Below are positions 48,366 through 59,603 of a DNA stretch of 64,000 nt, piece by piece. Each line of letters starts with the position of its first letter. Position 1 is the first letter of the stretch. Position numbers and translations under genes: made by a program. The notes beneath the pieces were generated by a model. That model was not told where the DNA came from and did no database searches. It saw only the letters and a list, made by a program, of their open reading frames with translations. The stretch is from Megalopta genalis (lineage: Eukaryota > Arthropoda > Insecta > Hymenoptera > Halictidae): the NCBI RefSeq assembly GCF_051020955.1, contig NC_135029.1, positions 6,218,001 to 6,282,000 of the forward strand, read 5' to 3'.

Positions 48366-48603
48366 TTAGGTCTACCGGAAAGTTCTGCCCGATAATGTCA
48401 TTGCAAATTTCGATAGATACGCACATATTCATTTGAGACATATATTTTTGAAAAATGTTGCTCACAAATTGCCATCACGCTGGCAAGAGGTCATAAGTAA
48501 TGACGGAAATTATATTGTACAATAAATATTACTAAATTTATGAAAAATCTATTATTTCCTTTCATTTCTCAAACGGACAGAACTTTCCCCCCGGTAGACC
48601 TAA
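48366..48603 (+). mobile_element. Internally deleted mariner element, copy 2
   Basis: Same ends as the 9.6-kb copy: TTAGGTCTACCGGAAAGTTC at 48366 and the inverse ending CCGGTAGACCTAA at 48603, flanked by TA on both sides. The right TIR carries a short extra C run (TTTCCCCCCGG). Only 238 bp remain: part of the 5' leader (ATTTGAGACATATAT is shared with copy 1) and the 3' end of the transposase gene. Confidence 0.92.
48466..48525 (+). pseudogene. Mariner transposase, last 19 codons
   Basis: The frame reads KLPSRWQEVISNDGNYIVQ then TAA, matching the C-terminus of the transposase fragment at 9.7 kb except for the last few residues. The catalytic residues and everything upstream are deleted. Confidence 0.9.
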
Positions 48604-48605
48604 TA

Positions 48606-50703
48606 TAATGTATACATAGAATATATTGAATATATATATACACAGAATGCATTCGCAATGTTTTTGTATAGAAGTAATTCTTTTCAATATACATATTCTA
48701 CTTTATATTTTACTCAACACCTATCAGAAGCATATTAATAGGCTTTTTAAATATTTTTTTAGGATTTTTTTCGGTAATACCGAAAGAAATTGCTATTGCC
48801 ATGAAACAATTTATTAAGAAGTTTTCATCAAATCGTCGTCGGTAGACGATGTATTAATGTTTATCAGACTTTGCAGTTTACACGAATTTTCGCAAACACG
48901 TTATTTCCCGAATTTATAATAAAAATGAATGTTTGAGAACTGGATGTCTTCTCTTAAAAAGTTAAAACCGAGATTTCCTCGTCCCTCGATAACAGAATAC
49001 TGATTTGCAAAATGCAAAAACGCCGGCCCGTAGGAAATTAGCGCGAGTTAGCGCGGCGCATTTCGTTGAATCAAGATAACCGCTTGTTATAAGGAATGGA
49101 CGAATGACCATTAGGAATAACGCGTCGCTAATTCGCGTAACGTAGCGTAGGCGAGCGTGGCGTCATTCTGAATAATAAAGCCCGAAGGCATGCGTGCCTG
49201 GGAATATCTTTTTACCGCATTAAAACGTTCCGCACGAATGTCGTGTTTTGCCGGGGAACAAATAGTCGGTCTGATACCGTTTATTTGAGAGCGACGTGGT
49301 AGGTGGAAAAGTTTGAAAGTGGAATTGAAAGCGAAGCTATGCGGCACGTGAACCACGTTCGCCACTTCCAGCCGCTTACCGTCGGATTCGTGAGCGACCG
49401 GTTTTTTTTAAATAACAATTTGTTTCCGGTAAAACAGCCGCGGCGCGGTGCGGCGCTTTCTTTCGCCGCGCGAAAAACGCTCCGGCCGATATAGAGTTAT
49501 CATGCAAACGGCTTTATAACATATTTCCTCTATTAACATAAATACAATCCTCGGTGGCGGCGAAAAGAAACGGGCGAAATGAACGAGCACGTTTCGTTTT
49601 TCTTTCATCCTGGCGAATCTACCTGCCTCTCCTTCTCGTTTTATCTTGAATAAAAGTGCTCTCCGACCCCCTCTCTTTCTCTTTTCTCCTGACCCTCTTC
49701 ACCCTTCTCTCTCTCTCTCTCTCTCAGTCTCATTCTCTCGTTTTCTCTTTCGGTTGCACGCGATTCTTCTCTATCCCCGTCCAAAGCTTTATTTTATTTC
49801 CTCCATTGTTTCCACTCCTCGTGGGTACAACCCGCACGTAGTCCTCCTCATTTTCCACTCACACGAGCCGGAGCTTACCAACACGCGTCCGAACGCCTAG
49901 AACCACCTACACACACCGTTCCCGCACACGTATGGTCACATTCAGATCCCCTTTTCTCAGTTGGTTCCTGGTCCCTAAACGTTGGTATTATTTTGCTCGG
50001 CGGCCCCTTTTGTTTCGGTCCAGCCTATTGAACTGTAGGTGAGATAATACGCCTCACAGACCGTCGCGCCCGACATGTTGCTTCAAAACAAACCCGCATT
50101 CTCACTTTCCAATAATTCCCCGCAGTTTTATCCTACCCCGGAGCATCTTACGTTTCTTCGTCGTGCCAAATTCCACTTTTCCTCGGCCGAGCGCATTAAA
50201 TTCAATCGACACGTACTTTACGCTTGATATGAAATAATCGGAGAAGGGTTCGCCGTCGCTTCAACAGTTTAGCCCCCTCCTCCTTCTACCCCCTATTGCA
50301 GCACTAGGTCGAATAAATCGAGGATCGAGCTGAACGGAAGGAGATGTTCTATCCGCGAAACTGGTTCAGTGCGGCTGAGCAGGCTGCTATTGGTATTTTA
50401 GGAACCGTCGGTGTTCCGTTCACGCTTCTCTTTTCGGGAACCGTTTAACCCGGTTAATCCCGGATTAATTAATACTTCACGCCGACCGGTTCGTTACTTT
50501 TTTGTACTTCGCGAACTCATCGATCACCAGGCATCGTCGAGCTCATCGATGCGACGTCCACGCGGAACGAAAATTGCTGATTAGAAAATCGATCGCAGGA
50601 GAATTTGTCGTGATATTGGAAACGATCGTTATAGAATTCATCGTGAGAGAACGTTTTATGAAGGATGTCAATTATCATGCTCCATTTTTAGTAATCACAG
50701 TTA
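48606..50703. other. Mostly GC-rich gene-free region
   Basis: 48606-48960 is AT-rich; CCTATCAGAAGCATATTAAT with TTTTTAA at about 48720-48750 matches the dispersed repeat at 22.99/59.80 kb. 49000-50500 is GC-rich with TAATT motifs; frames overlap without recognisable products. The ATG-less frame 50502-50771 runs into the TTAA element. Confidence 0.4.
49705..49725. repeat. (CT)n microsatellite
   Basis: About 10 CT units inside a longer pyrimidine-rich stretch (49660-49790). Confidence 0.9.
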
Positions 50704-50707
50704 TTAA

Positions 50708-50956
50708 CACTGAACCGGATATTAACTCTCGCGAGGCAGTGGCTGAGTCAATTTTGACCAGAGTGATTTAAATCGTTCATTTAATTTTTCAAGTTTCGGT
50801 AATCGAATAAAACAAATTGTTGTCACATTAGGAATAACAGAAAGATCTACACGAAATATCTTCGAATATATGTTCTGAGAAATTGCTAAACGAAGTTTAG
50901 AATTGTTATAAACTTTGTCAATAATACAATTGTGAAAATGGTTCGCTGTCCAAGAG
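50708..50956. mobile_element. TTAACAC-type TTAA MITE, copy 3
   Basis: TTAA at 50704-50707 then CACTGAACCGGATATTAAC, with GAGTCAATTTTGACCAG inside (compare GGTCAAAATGACC in copy 1), ending CCAAGAG before TTAA at 50957-50960. About 249 bp, same orientation as copy 1. Confidence 0.55.
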
Positions 50957-50960
50957 TTAA

Positions 50961-51136
50961 TAACGACTAGTGTGTGTTACTCTGTGACGGTATCAGTATT
51001 GAATTTGTTTAAACCTTCTATCATTTTCATTGTAATGCATGCTTGGATTGAGATAACGATACAATCAGTTTTTATGAAAGAGTTTCTATAATTTCAACAA
51101 CTTATCTTACTTGTTACTACCAATCTGTTAAATATT
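50961..51136. mobile_element. TTAACAC-type TTAA MITE, copy 4, opposite orientation
   Basis: Starts at the TTAA shared with copy 3. GTTTAAACCTTCTATCATTT and ATGCATGCTTGGATTGAGAT align with the interior of the copy at 18.35 kb in the same direction. The right end (TTACTACCAATCTGTTAA) is degraded. Confidence 0.55.
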
Positions 51137-51269
51137 AATCCGTTCTAAAATTTATCTCTTTAGAGCACAGAAGGAAATGTTACGAAGTCTTCTTCGTTTC
51201 TCTGCCCCAATATTTTAGACAAATCTTGATAAATACTCTTGTTTTTCAATAATTGTAAGTCTTGTTTTT

Positions 51270-51301
51270 CTTACTTATACAATTAATATTGTATAAGTAA
51301 G
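51270..51301. repeat. Perfect 14-bp-arm palindrome with 4-bp loop
   Basis: CTTACTTATACAAT, TAAT, ATTGTATAAGTAAG: fully paired arms. It could be a cruciform, a dimeric binding site or the joined ends of a lost element. Confidence 0.9.
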
Positions 51302-51396
51302 GCCTACCCATTGATCGATCTATTTAGACAGTCCTATCAATCTATTAAACGATCGTTGTATCATGTCTTTGCAATTTCTCGTCAATCGTTACCCTA

Positions 51397-51579
51397 CAGG
51401 GTAGCCCAAAATTACTGTACAAGCAGGAAATGAGGGGTTCCCGAGAACATTTGAAGTAACTATTTTCTCCGAAAAAAAAATTCGCAGCTTCGTTTACGAG
51501 GTACTAACGAAAAACTGTGATCAATAAACGAAGCCGCGGATTGCATTTTTGCTAAGTACAGTAATTTTGGGACACCCTG
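51397..51579. mobile_element. TA-flanked MITE with CAGGGTGTCCCAAAATT ends
   Basis: Left end CAGGGTAGCCCAAAATTACT, right end inverse of CAGGGTGTCCCAAAATTACT, both continuing GTAC; TIRs are about 25-38 bp and flanked by TA (51395-51396, 51580-51581). 183 bp, non-coding. Ends and target site fit the Tc1/mariner superfamily. Remnants of the same end occur near 4.85 and 29.16 kb. The minus frame 51521-51853 starts its last 20 codons inside this TIR and is not a gene. Confidence 0.85.
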
Positions 51580-51581
51580 TA

Positions 51582-52559
51582 TATTCATCTGTTAAACTGC
51601 TATGTTTACATATCTCGATCCGATATGATTTGTATTTTATATCCTGCCGATGGGTTTTCCGTAAAGAAATAAATAAATCATAAACTTTAAAAGACCATGA
51701 AAAGTTCGGTGATTTTAACCGACTGGAAAAGTTTAGTATTAAGTTTAGTTTTAGATGTAGTAATTGCAGTATTCTATTTTGCTGGCGACAGTGACGTTGA
51801 TCACGGAACATGAAACAGCTCGTACGATTTATTCTAAATTCCAAGTGAAACACATCGATTACTCGGCGACGAGTACACTCCAGATCTGTACGCTTTTATA
51901 GTTCATAAAACTGCTCAGTAAACCGAGGGAATTACGAAACTTGTTCTAGCTTGTTTCCTATCTCCCGGAACCCTGCATAGAGAATGAAATTCTGATCTCC
52001 ATAAAATTCGTCTAGGAAAATGGAAGCTACCGTGTCACGGCGTCTCTAGAATGATCAAATGGTCGCGTTCCAGTCGAAGAGTATCGCGAACGACGGTATC
52101 AAACGCAGCCGAACCTGCTTGACCTCATTATATTCATTTGTTCCCGACACTTTGGAACACGAGTCTCATCTCGTACACGCTTGAAACCGATTGTAGAGCC
52201 ACGTAGCTCGAGTATCGAGGAGCCAGTTGGAAGAGCAATTTCCGGGTCGAAGTAGCGCCGGTATTAGCAAACCGCGAGCTTATGTATCTCGGAGTAAACT
52301 CCGAACTGCAGGGCATCCAGGATAATATTATGCCGCGCTGACATCTTTGGTGTTAGCCGGAGAGTCCGTAACCTAACACCGGAGCTACGGACTAACCCGC
52401 GCCTTCCTTTACTTGACTAACCCTTCTCCTATACAGGCGGAGCCAAGCAACGTCGATAGCGAAAGCCCGAGATCCTGCGGTCACCCTTTACAGGAAAGGC
52501 CAAAGGCGTAGTGAGCCGCTTGCTCTCGCTGGAAAGAAAGAGAGGATGGCAAAGGGATA
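51582..52559. other. Gene-free, GC rising to the right
   Basis: Short frames only (for example 52134-52316 minus). No repeat or RNA gene seen. Confidence 0.5.
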
Positions 52560-52619
52560 GAGTGAAATAGAGAAGGACAGAGTGGAATAGAGAGAGAAGG
52601 AGAGAGAGAGAGCCGTGCC

Positions 52620-52660
<41 letters not shown>
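52560..52660. repeat. (GA)n microsatellite
   Basis: Interrupted GA from 52560, then pure (GA) from about 52624 to 52660. Three overlapping minus frames (52429-52727) are Ser/Leu-repeat translations of this tract and are rejected as genes. Confidence 0.95.
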
Positions 52661-52663
<3 letters not shown>

Positions 52664-55600
52664 AGCCTTTCCATGGTAGACTAGGGAAGCCGACTGACCG
52701 AACACCACGCCTTACCAGCTTCTGCACCCGCGTTACGGGGCTTTCAAATTAAGGCACAATTTCGTTCAAGAAGCCACGATCCGAATTAACGAGACGAGCT
52801 GGGATGAACGCACCTCCGAGCCCCGTGTATTTTGGTAAACGGCCCGAAGGCTACACCATCTACTTTCCGTAGCTGATGAAATGGCAGCAGCCATCGCCGA
52901 TACCTGCGAAATAATGCAGTACGTATGTGTACTTTGTCGAAGAACTCCTATTGGCTCGAATGGTGCTCCTATCGAGACGAGCGAATACCGTTCTTGGATC
53001 GAAATTTGGAAAACTGGGACAACCAGAGGCAATGGCGCTTGTCTTTACCGTGGATTCTCGCATTCTTCGTCCAATGCAGATTGATTTGCAATAAAGCGGT
53101 GTTCGATTTTCGAGCAGATCTTCGTGCCAAACGGCATTCGAAACCGATGACGTGTTAACGGGTGATCGAGTGACAGGTCCGAGGGAGTTCGAGTCTGTTT
53201 TCCTGCTTTTTGTTGGACGTTGCAGAAAATTGTGTCAGGTAATATTGTTTCTTGATTTGATCGGTCGAATTAATTATTTGTCGCACATGCTTTTGACAAC
53301 GAATCTGACTAGCATGTCTACTTAGATCACATACTAATTTATCATTGTTGAAAAATTATTCAATTTGTTTTCGTTCCTTCTTTTAGATTCTTTTTAACCT
53401 AATCCTTATGACGCATCTCTATAACAAATAAAACTATCCCGCGATTTCACTTCGAGAAATCAAAAATTCTCCCGCGGTTGTAAGTTTGATTTAAGTTTAA
53501 TTCTAACAGGATGTAACGATACCATTAGCATGGTTTGCAAATGGTTCAGAGCATAGTTTATAACATAGTCCATAAACGTTCATACAATTAAAGAAAAGAA
53601 ATTTACGTGTGCCACGAAGTTTTCTACACAAACTGCGAGACGCTAAAAAGTTGAAAAGTTCCATAGACAAGTATTCCCGCAGAATTGTTGCACTCCGAAA
53701 TAATACTTTAAACTACCTCGCGAAGTCTATAAAAATGTTCGCAAGGGGTGAGGGGGTGGGGGACAATAAGAGCATACGCGAGGTATAAATCCTTAAGCAG
53801 ATAAATGAAACCAGTTCTGGTTTAGTGGCCGACATTAAAATAAGAACATTAAAATGGTTATGACTCGGGAAGAAAATCGGTTGGAACGATCGTTAACATA
53901 AATCTCTTTTATTTTTGTATTGTTGAATTATCCCGTATTGTTACGCTCTGACTTTATGACACACTTTCCGCGTACAATGTGCAGAGTGTAAACTGTCTTC
54001 ATTCTTTCCCTGTTACTTCTGCTTCCTGACTCTTCATTTTACTTTTTCGTCCACCATACAACATTGCATAGATTAAGTATCTAAAAAGAAGCATCAGAAA
54101 AGTATGTATGGAACACACTTAAAAATTGTAATATTTGCAATTACATTATATTATAAAATAATAATTTCACACAATGCATCATTTTCGAAACGGCTGCTAA
54201 ATAAGTAGTAGATCTAGAAAATAATTAGAAATTAATTAATGGAATGAGAAATCGCTTTCGAAATTCAGGTACCAAAGTAATTCTTCGGCACACCATCCAA
54301 ATACGAAAGATAAATGACTGCTTCGACGATCATTCGCGTAAATATCTTATTCGGTTCAATATTTTAGACCATGCTCGCCGATCAGAGCGATATTAGAAAC
54401 TTTGATAAATGCCAGCGAGTACGGGAACGTTATTTCTAAAACATATTACATGACTCCTGCCGTACAACGTATTACTCTTTATACCTTCCATTTCGCGTGA
54501 CAGGTTCCCCGGGGAAGAATAATTTTTCAGAGTATATTCTCTTTTTTCTGTATATTTTTTGTTCTATTTTTAAATAACAGCTACGGCAAAAATTCGACTA
54601 GAAAAAATGGGAGGAAACACACGCTGCGCCCCTATAAGGACTCAGCTGCGGTACTACATTTATCATATAAAGGGCTCCAGTGAACTGTAAAATACTGAGC
54701 ACGCATTCAGCCTCTATTCCCCGAGAGATTTCCAGGGAACAGTTTGCCCAAGTTTCCTACGGCCTGTATAAATAATAATGCACGGTGAACGAAAATTCAA
54801 TGACTTTTCAGTTCCATCGACAACCGTTAATATCGCCGGCACAAAGAATTGGAATCAGGCCTGTCCGAATGGAAAATCATCGCGCGTATTTTCCGGCGAT
54901 GCGATACGATGCGATGCGGAAAAAAGGAAAAGTGGGGGGGAGGGAAGAAAGGGTGGGGAAAAAATAAAATACGGTTATGCATGAGAACGCCGGTTCGCGT
55001 ATTTCTAACCCCATTTTGAGACGCCCGTTGAATTTATCGCTGCAACATAAATACCGGCCGTACTTCGCATACCGCGTGTAAGAGGTTCCTATATGTGTGA
55101 AGACATATCGGAGCGTGGCCATTTAAAGATGAAAGATCTCTTGCCAACGTTACGCGTGTAATATACTGTTCACTGTACCCTACGTGGGTGGCCTTAACGT
55201 TATTAAATTTTCGACCGACGTCGCCGCGCTACGCCCTAAATTTTATATTCATCGAATCATCGTCGAGTACGTGCGCCGTTCGCTGTCGAGAACACTGCGC
55301 GCTTACGTCATATTGCATACTGAGTGGTTGAAAGTGAATCGACACTGTGGCCAGCGTTTTTCCCGATTTGATTTCAATTAACCTTCGGCCGTGCGATCAA
55401 TCGATTCCGCGAGTCGTTTTGACCCGTGCTGAAAGCTTTATTATACCTGCGCTTTTTCGAACGGTCGAGTGGTATTTGTTAGATCGCGGATTTCATGTAT
55501 CCATACGGTTTTCGAGAGTTCGAGGTGTCCGATGGTTTAATGGAGTTTTTCCATTTCTGATCCCTCGTAAAGCACACTTTATCTTTAATTGCAGTTTCTC

Positions 55601-56557
55601 GAAATTGATCGAATTATTTTATGTTTGTTTGAAAATCTACGATCTATTGGTTCGTCGTTATTTTTTCTTAATTATATGTGCATTTGTAGTTTGAATTGTT
55701 ATCGATACATTTAGCGTAAATCGTACACCTGGAAATATATTTATTACTAATATACCAATAGCAATTTAATGCGATAATAAACTTACCGCGTCCATAACTT
55801 CTTATTGATATTTCTTTCATCAGATTTATGTCACAAGCCTATCAGAATAACAATAACCATACCAAATACGTACAGAAGGTTAACAAAAAACTTTTTTAAC
55901 TTTGAGAAATATTAATTTTAAAAAATTTCACTTTGAGAGATATTAAACGGTTCCTTTTCATAGCAATGTTGAAAAGAAACCAACAGATGGCCTACCCTAT
56001 GGAACGTGAATACTATTTTTACACGAGGTTTGATATAAATGTGTCTATACGTGAACAATAAGTTTGCATGTAAACAATATATCATAAAAATGATAACGCT
56101 ATGAGAACAACCGCTGTTATATAGCAGTCAACTGTTGGAAGCGTGAAATGAACAATCGGTACGCAACATGCGACACCGTTGAACGTTACAAACGATATTA
56201 TGTAATCAATATCTAGTGATCAATGAATTGCATTTTTTACGTCCTGCTGCGTTCTGATATGCGTGCGTGCGGCTAGGACATGCAAAGCGTTCATGTAGTC
56301 AAATCAATTCAAATGCATTGAACTCATTCGGCTGTTTTCCACAGCCAGGCGACACGCAGAGAGGAAAACGTTCGTGTGATTCAGCCCTTATTCGTTTTGA
56401 ATTGTATCTAGATGGTGATTTATGATCGGAAAGACAGCCAGTCTTCGGGTTAACCCTTTCGCTGTTAGCACCGTTTGCATACAGGGTGTGTCGCTTAAAT
56501 GGTATCATTTGGGAACGCTTCGCTGAAAGTGCTGGCAATCTTCTTCAGTCTCTTTAA
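52661..56557. other. Long gene-free region
   Basis: 52740-53180 is GC-richer with overlapping frames on both strands. 53200-54560 is AT-rich apart from a G-rich run (GGGGTGAGGGGGTGGGGG) near 53745. 54600-55560 is GC-richer; frame 55347-55694 (115 codons, plus) has no recognisable product. A small 31-bp direct repeat (ACTTTGAGAAATATTAA / ACTTTGAGAGATATTAA) is at about 55899-55945. TTAACCCTTTCGCTGTTAG at 56453 is a lone TTAA-element-like end. Confidence 0.4.
54934..54958 (+). other. G-quadruplex-type motif
   Basis: Four G runs of 7, 3, 3 and 4 with loops A, AAGAAA and T fit the usual G3+N1-7 rule. Position in a GC-richer gene-free block; function unknown. Confidence 0.6.
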
Positions 56558-56839
56558 CCCGAGAAAGACAATCTACGTCGCAGAGGCGCCTGCGAAGACT
56601 GTTGATTTTTGTTAATTTTTCATAGAGGTCTAGTGATTTAAGTTTAAAATTACTTAAAATATAAAAAAATATAATATAAATGCATTTTATTTTTACAATA
56701 ATGCCAAACCTTTAAAATGACTAGATTAACTTAAATAAATATCCATTGTTAGTATAAAATTGACGCCTTAGAAAAGCATGCGCCTCTGAAGCGTATGGTT
56801 ATCTTTTACGTACGTTGTCATATGGTTATCTTTCTAGGG
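56558..56839. mobile_element. Non-autonomous piggyBac-type element
   Basis: Flanked by TTAA at 56554-56557 and 56840-56843. The right end, read inward, is CCCTAGAAAGATAACCATAT then GACAACGTACGTAAAAGATA, nearly the classical piggyBac 3' end as I know it (CCCTAGAAAGATAATCATAT, GACGTACGTTAAAGATAATC). The left end is CCCGAGAAAGACAATCTACG. Both ends carry an inner inverted repeat with CAGAGGCGCCTGC / CAGAGGCGCATGC. 282 bp with no transposase, so it would need one supplied in trans. Confidence 0.93.
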
Positions 56840-56843
56840 TTAA

Positions 56844-57100
56844 GTACGTGCGAAAAATTGATTTATTATTTTCTTGAAATACTTTCCCCTATTTATTTGA
56901 TTCGTTGTGTATGATTACAGGGTTATAAATTGAACTGTTTCCTTTCCTTCTTGTAAGAGATTTATAAATTAAAATGCACTATTGTTTTTGTTGTACATTT
57001 CAGTATTTAATCGTGCTATTTTTTCTAAGAAGGTTATTTGTCTTGCAAATAACCAGAATTCGTCAATGTTGGAAACAGCTTTTAGTATTTGTAATAATTA
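56844..57100. other. AT-rich spacer
   Basis: Nothing recognised between the piggyBac-type element and the next family A copy. Confidence 0.5.
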
Positions 57101-57299
57101 AACTACGAATCTTTTTGCAAAATTAAAATTGTTTGCATTAATTAAATGAAACGGGAGATCAATAAAACTGTGTTTCTTCTTATACAATTTTAATAAGTTG
57201 AGAGTAAAACAGCAGTGTTTATATCAATTCTTCCAATGTTTTCACCGTTTCGTACGTTTTTACTTACTTTTTTCATAAAATCATAGAATTCGCAGTCTA
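57101..57299. mobile_element. Family A MITE, copy 5 (complete)
   Basis: End A left (ACTACGAATCTTTTTGCAAA, ATTAAAATTGTTTGCATT) and end B inverted right (ACTTTTTTCATAAAATCATA, GAATTCGCAGTCT). 199 bp. Interior TTTCTTCTTATACAATTTTA resembles copy 3. Confidence 0.7.
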
Positions 57300-58301
57300 C
57301 TGATAATAGTTTGTCCAAAGTGTTCAAATTCTCAGTTTACTTAATAGGAGATGTTTATAAAAACTGATCGAACGCGTGCAAATTTGCAAAATTCCGGAAA
57401 GAATTTACTTTAATTTATTTTTACTAGAAAGAGTCTTCAGACGAAGGAGGTAAAATGTTTCTCGGCCTTACTTTCATAGGAAAAATGTATGAAATTGGAA
57501 ATATTTAAAACCCACGCGATGCGCAACGCATTTGCTTGCGCATTAAACGCGGAGTGCAGATACTCCTTCAAGATTTAAACGCAGCATAATGACGGTACAC
57601 GTGCACGTCGCATTCGATGGTGTGCATAAATATTTATCAAACGTCTACGGGGGACGTGATGCGTAACAGTCAAAAATTCATCGGCTTCTCGGCTCTCGGC
57701 GGTGTCATTTACGCGGCAGATGTAAATTTCAAGCGAGGAGATGGAACGTGCATTCCGTGCGCCGCGATTAAACACGATCCTTCGAGTGGAGAAGGGAAAA
57801 ATGCCGGGAGCACGAAACTTGTAGCGTAGTTGGGAAAGTTAGTGGCTGAAGTCCCCGGAGGGACGCCCGTTGTATAATATTCGAAACAGAAAACGTAGGG
57901 GTAACGGTGGACTATACTGTGCCGGGTGCAGGCTAGCCTGAATACGTCAGCATGCTCCAGCGCGCTCAGACTCGCATCAAAAATGTATGAAATGATATAA
58001 TTTTCGTTTAATTAAAACTGTAATAACAGTTTTGACTGCATTCCGCCGTGGCTGGCATTAAAATATACGAGGTGTTGGCGACCCCGCCACTGCGCTGCCA
58101 GGGTTGTCAGAGGACGGCCAGTTGCGGCGCGCAGTTTCCCAAAAATTTGCCAACGAAGCGTTTACATCTGCCACCCTTGTGTCTACCAAGGCCCGCCTTC
58201 AACGCAGGCCAGAGAAAAAAACCAAATAAAGAAAAAACGCTGAAATTTATTAAAACAGCGCTGAAGGACACTGTAGAATTTAGAGATGCCTCTATTTTAT
58301 G
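57300..58301. other. Gene-free, GC-richer in the middle
   Basis: 57480-57960 and 58040-58210 are GC-richer. Frames 57617-57829 and 58048-58302 (plus) have no recognisable product. Confidence 0.45.
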
Positions 58302-58440
58302 ATAGAGATGGAGTAAAAAATACTCAAACTCCATTATCCTGTTCACTTGTTGGTGATTGATCTTTAACTGCTTGCGTTAATAGTTCTTTCACAAATTGAC
58401 TAACAGTTTTTCAACTCTAATCATTTCCCCGATAGGAAGA
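58302..58440 (+). repeat. Dispersed repeat D, copy 1
   Basis: GATAGAGATGGAGTAAAAAA, TACTCAAACTCCATTATCCT, GTTCACTTGTTGGTGATTGA and GTTAATAGTTCTTTCA align in order with the two tandem copies at 59.6-59.9 kb. Function and class unknown. Confidence 0.6.
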
Positions 58441-58731
58441 GAACATTTTTAGTTCTTGTACGTCTTCGTTCATTTTCATTTCTAGCTTGTGATTCCTTGA
58501 TTTAAACGAAATGAAGAACAATCGTATTTAGTGGCTTATGTATAGGGTTAAGTCCCGAAGAGTCGGAGTCTGTGGTTTTTCAGAATTTTATTGTGTCAAC
58601 TAATATATAGGCAACTTTGAAACATTATAAAGAGTTCAGAGAATATTAGGACAAAGAAGAACAAGGAAACTATAACGAAATATAGTCATGTTTCAATTAA
58701 AAGAATGTAAAGGAACATAGAAAACAATTAG

Positions 58732-58932
58732 AACAATCATTCGACTCAAGCAGAGATAATCCAAGAAGAATCAAAAGAAAGTGACACGACATTAGAAGAA
58801 TGGAACCAAAATAAATGCGTGAGATGCGGAGATGACTACTTCAAAACCACAAAAAGTGACGACATATCTCAAATGTGTACGGTGTAGTTGTTAGCATCAC
58901 GAGGGATGTTCAAAATATGAAAGCATATATAA
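58732..58932 (+). pseudogene. Decayed jerky/pogo-like transposase zinc-finger tail
   Basis: Frame from 58732 reads ...TLEEWNQNKCVRCGDDYF then KTTKSDD to 58863. After a one- or two-base frameshift at about 58864-58871 it continues KCVRCSC, a TAG stop where the family has Trp, then HHEGCSKYES. Together they give a C-x2-C ... C-x2-C-x2-(W)-x-H-E-x2-C pattern like the PHD-type finger that ends many insect jerky/Tigger (DDE_1, pogo-class) transposases. No catalytic core is present nearby. The pattern is seen; the family assignment is from knowledge of such tails. Confidence 0.55.
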
Positions 58933-59600
58933 TAATTTTAGTATTTCATTATTATATTTGTTTCTGATCATGACAGTAGCACTTGTTTATGGAAATACGA
59001 GTATTATCTCGCTAAGCCAAACGGAACTCTTCGGAAATTAAGCTATTCATTTTATTTTGATTATGATTATTTTATGTTTATTTATTCTTATTTTATTACG
59101 AATAAAACTTTCGTTGAAGGACGGAATAATTAATAATCTCACGGATTAGTATAGTCAGTCTATACCAGAATTACAGGAGAGATCGACCGCATTTTTAATA
59201 TAAAGTAGAAATGAATACATGCGTAGTATTACACATGGTTAGGTTATACAGAAGAATTTATGCATGATATATCCCTTAAAATTAAAATAATGTAAATGAA
59301 CTTACCTACCTGTCAATTATTGCTAAGAATATATATATTAGTGAAAATACTTTCTGATCTGCCTAAAGCTTTAAACGCAATTTGCAAGATTAGGTTAAAG
59401 TTTCGCAACAATTGAAATTCGTGACCAAGGATCAATTTATTAAAGTGTTTTCCGACTGTTAGCACAACGTCATATGACGTCGTCGTTTCGAAATATTTAC
59501 ACTGGTCGGTCTCTCTCGTTGGCCGGATTCTCCCGGACTTAGCCTATAGAATGATATCATGTGAACTGTTTAACTCAGTGCTATTTTATTTTGAGCTAAC
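58933..59600. other. AT-rich region, nothing recognised
   Basis: No frame of useful length and no repeat structure seen. Confidence 0.5.
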
Positions 59601-59603
59601 TGT

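Noticed and set aside
51521..51853. 110-codon minus-strand frame
   Set aside because: Its C-terminal part lies inside the CAGGGTGTCC-type TIR; the rest has no recognisable product.
52429..52727. Three overlapping Ser/Leu-rich minus frames
   Set aside because: Translations of the (GA)n microsatellite.
56453..56472. TTAACCCTTTCGCTGTTAG just left of the piggyBac-type element
   Set aside because: Could be a second TTAA element, but the inverse end was not found and it is outside the 56558-56839 element.
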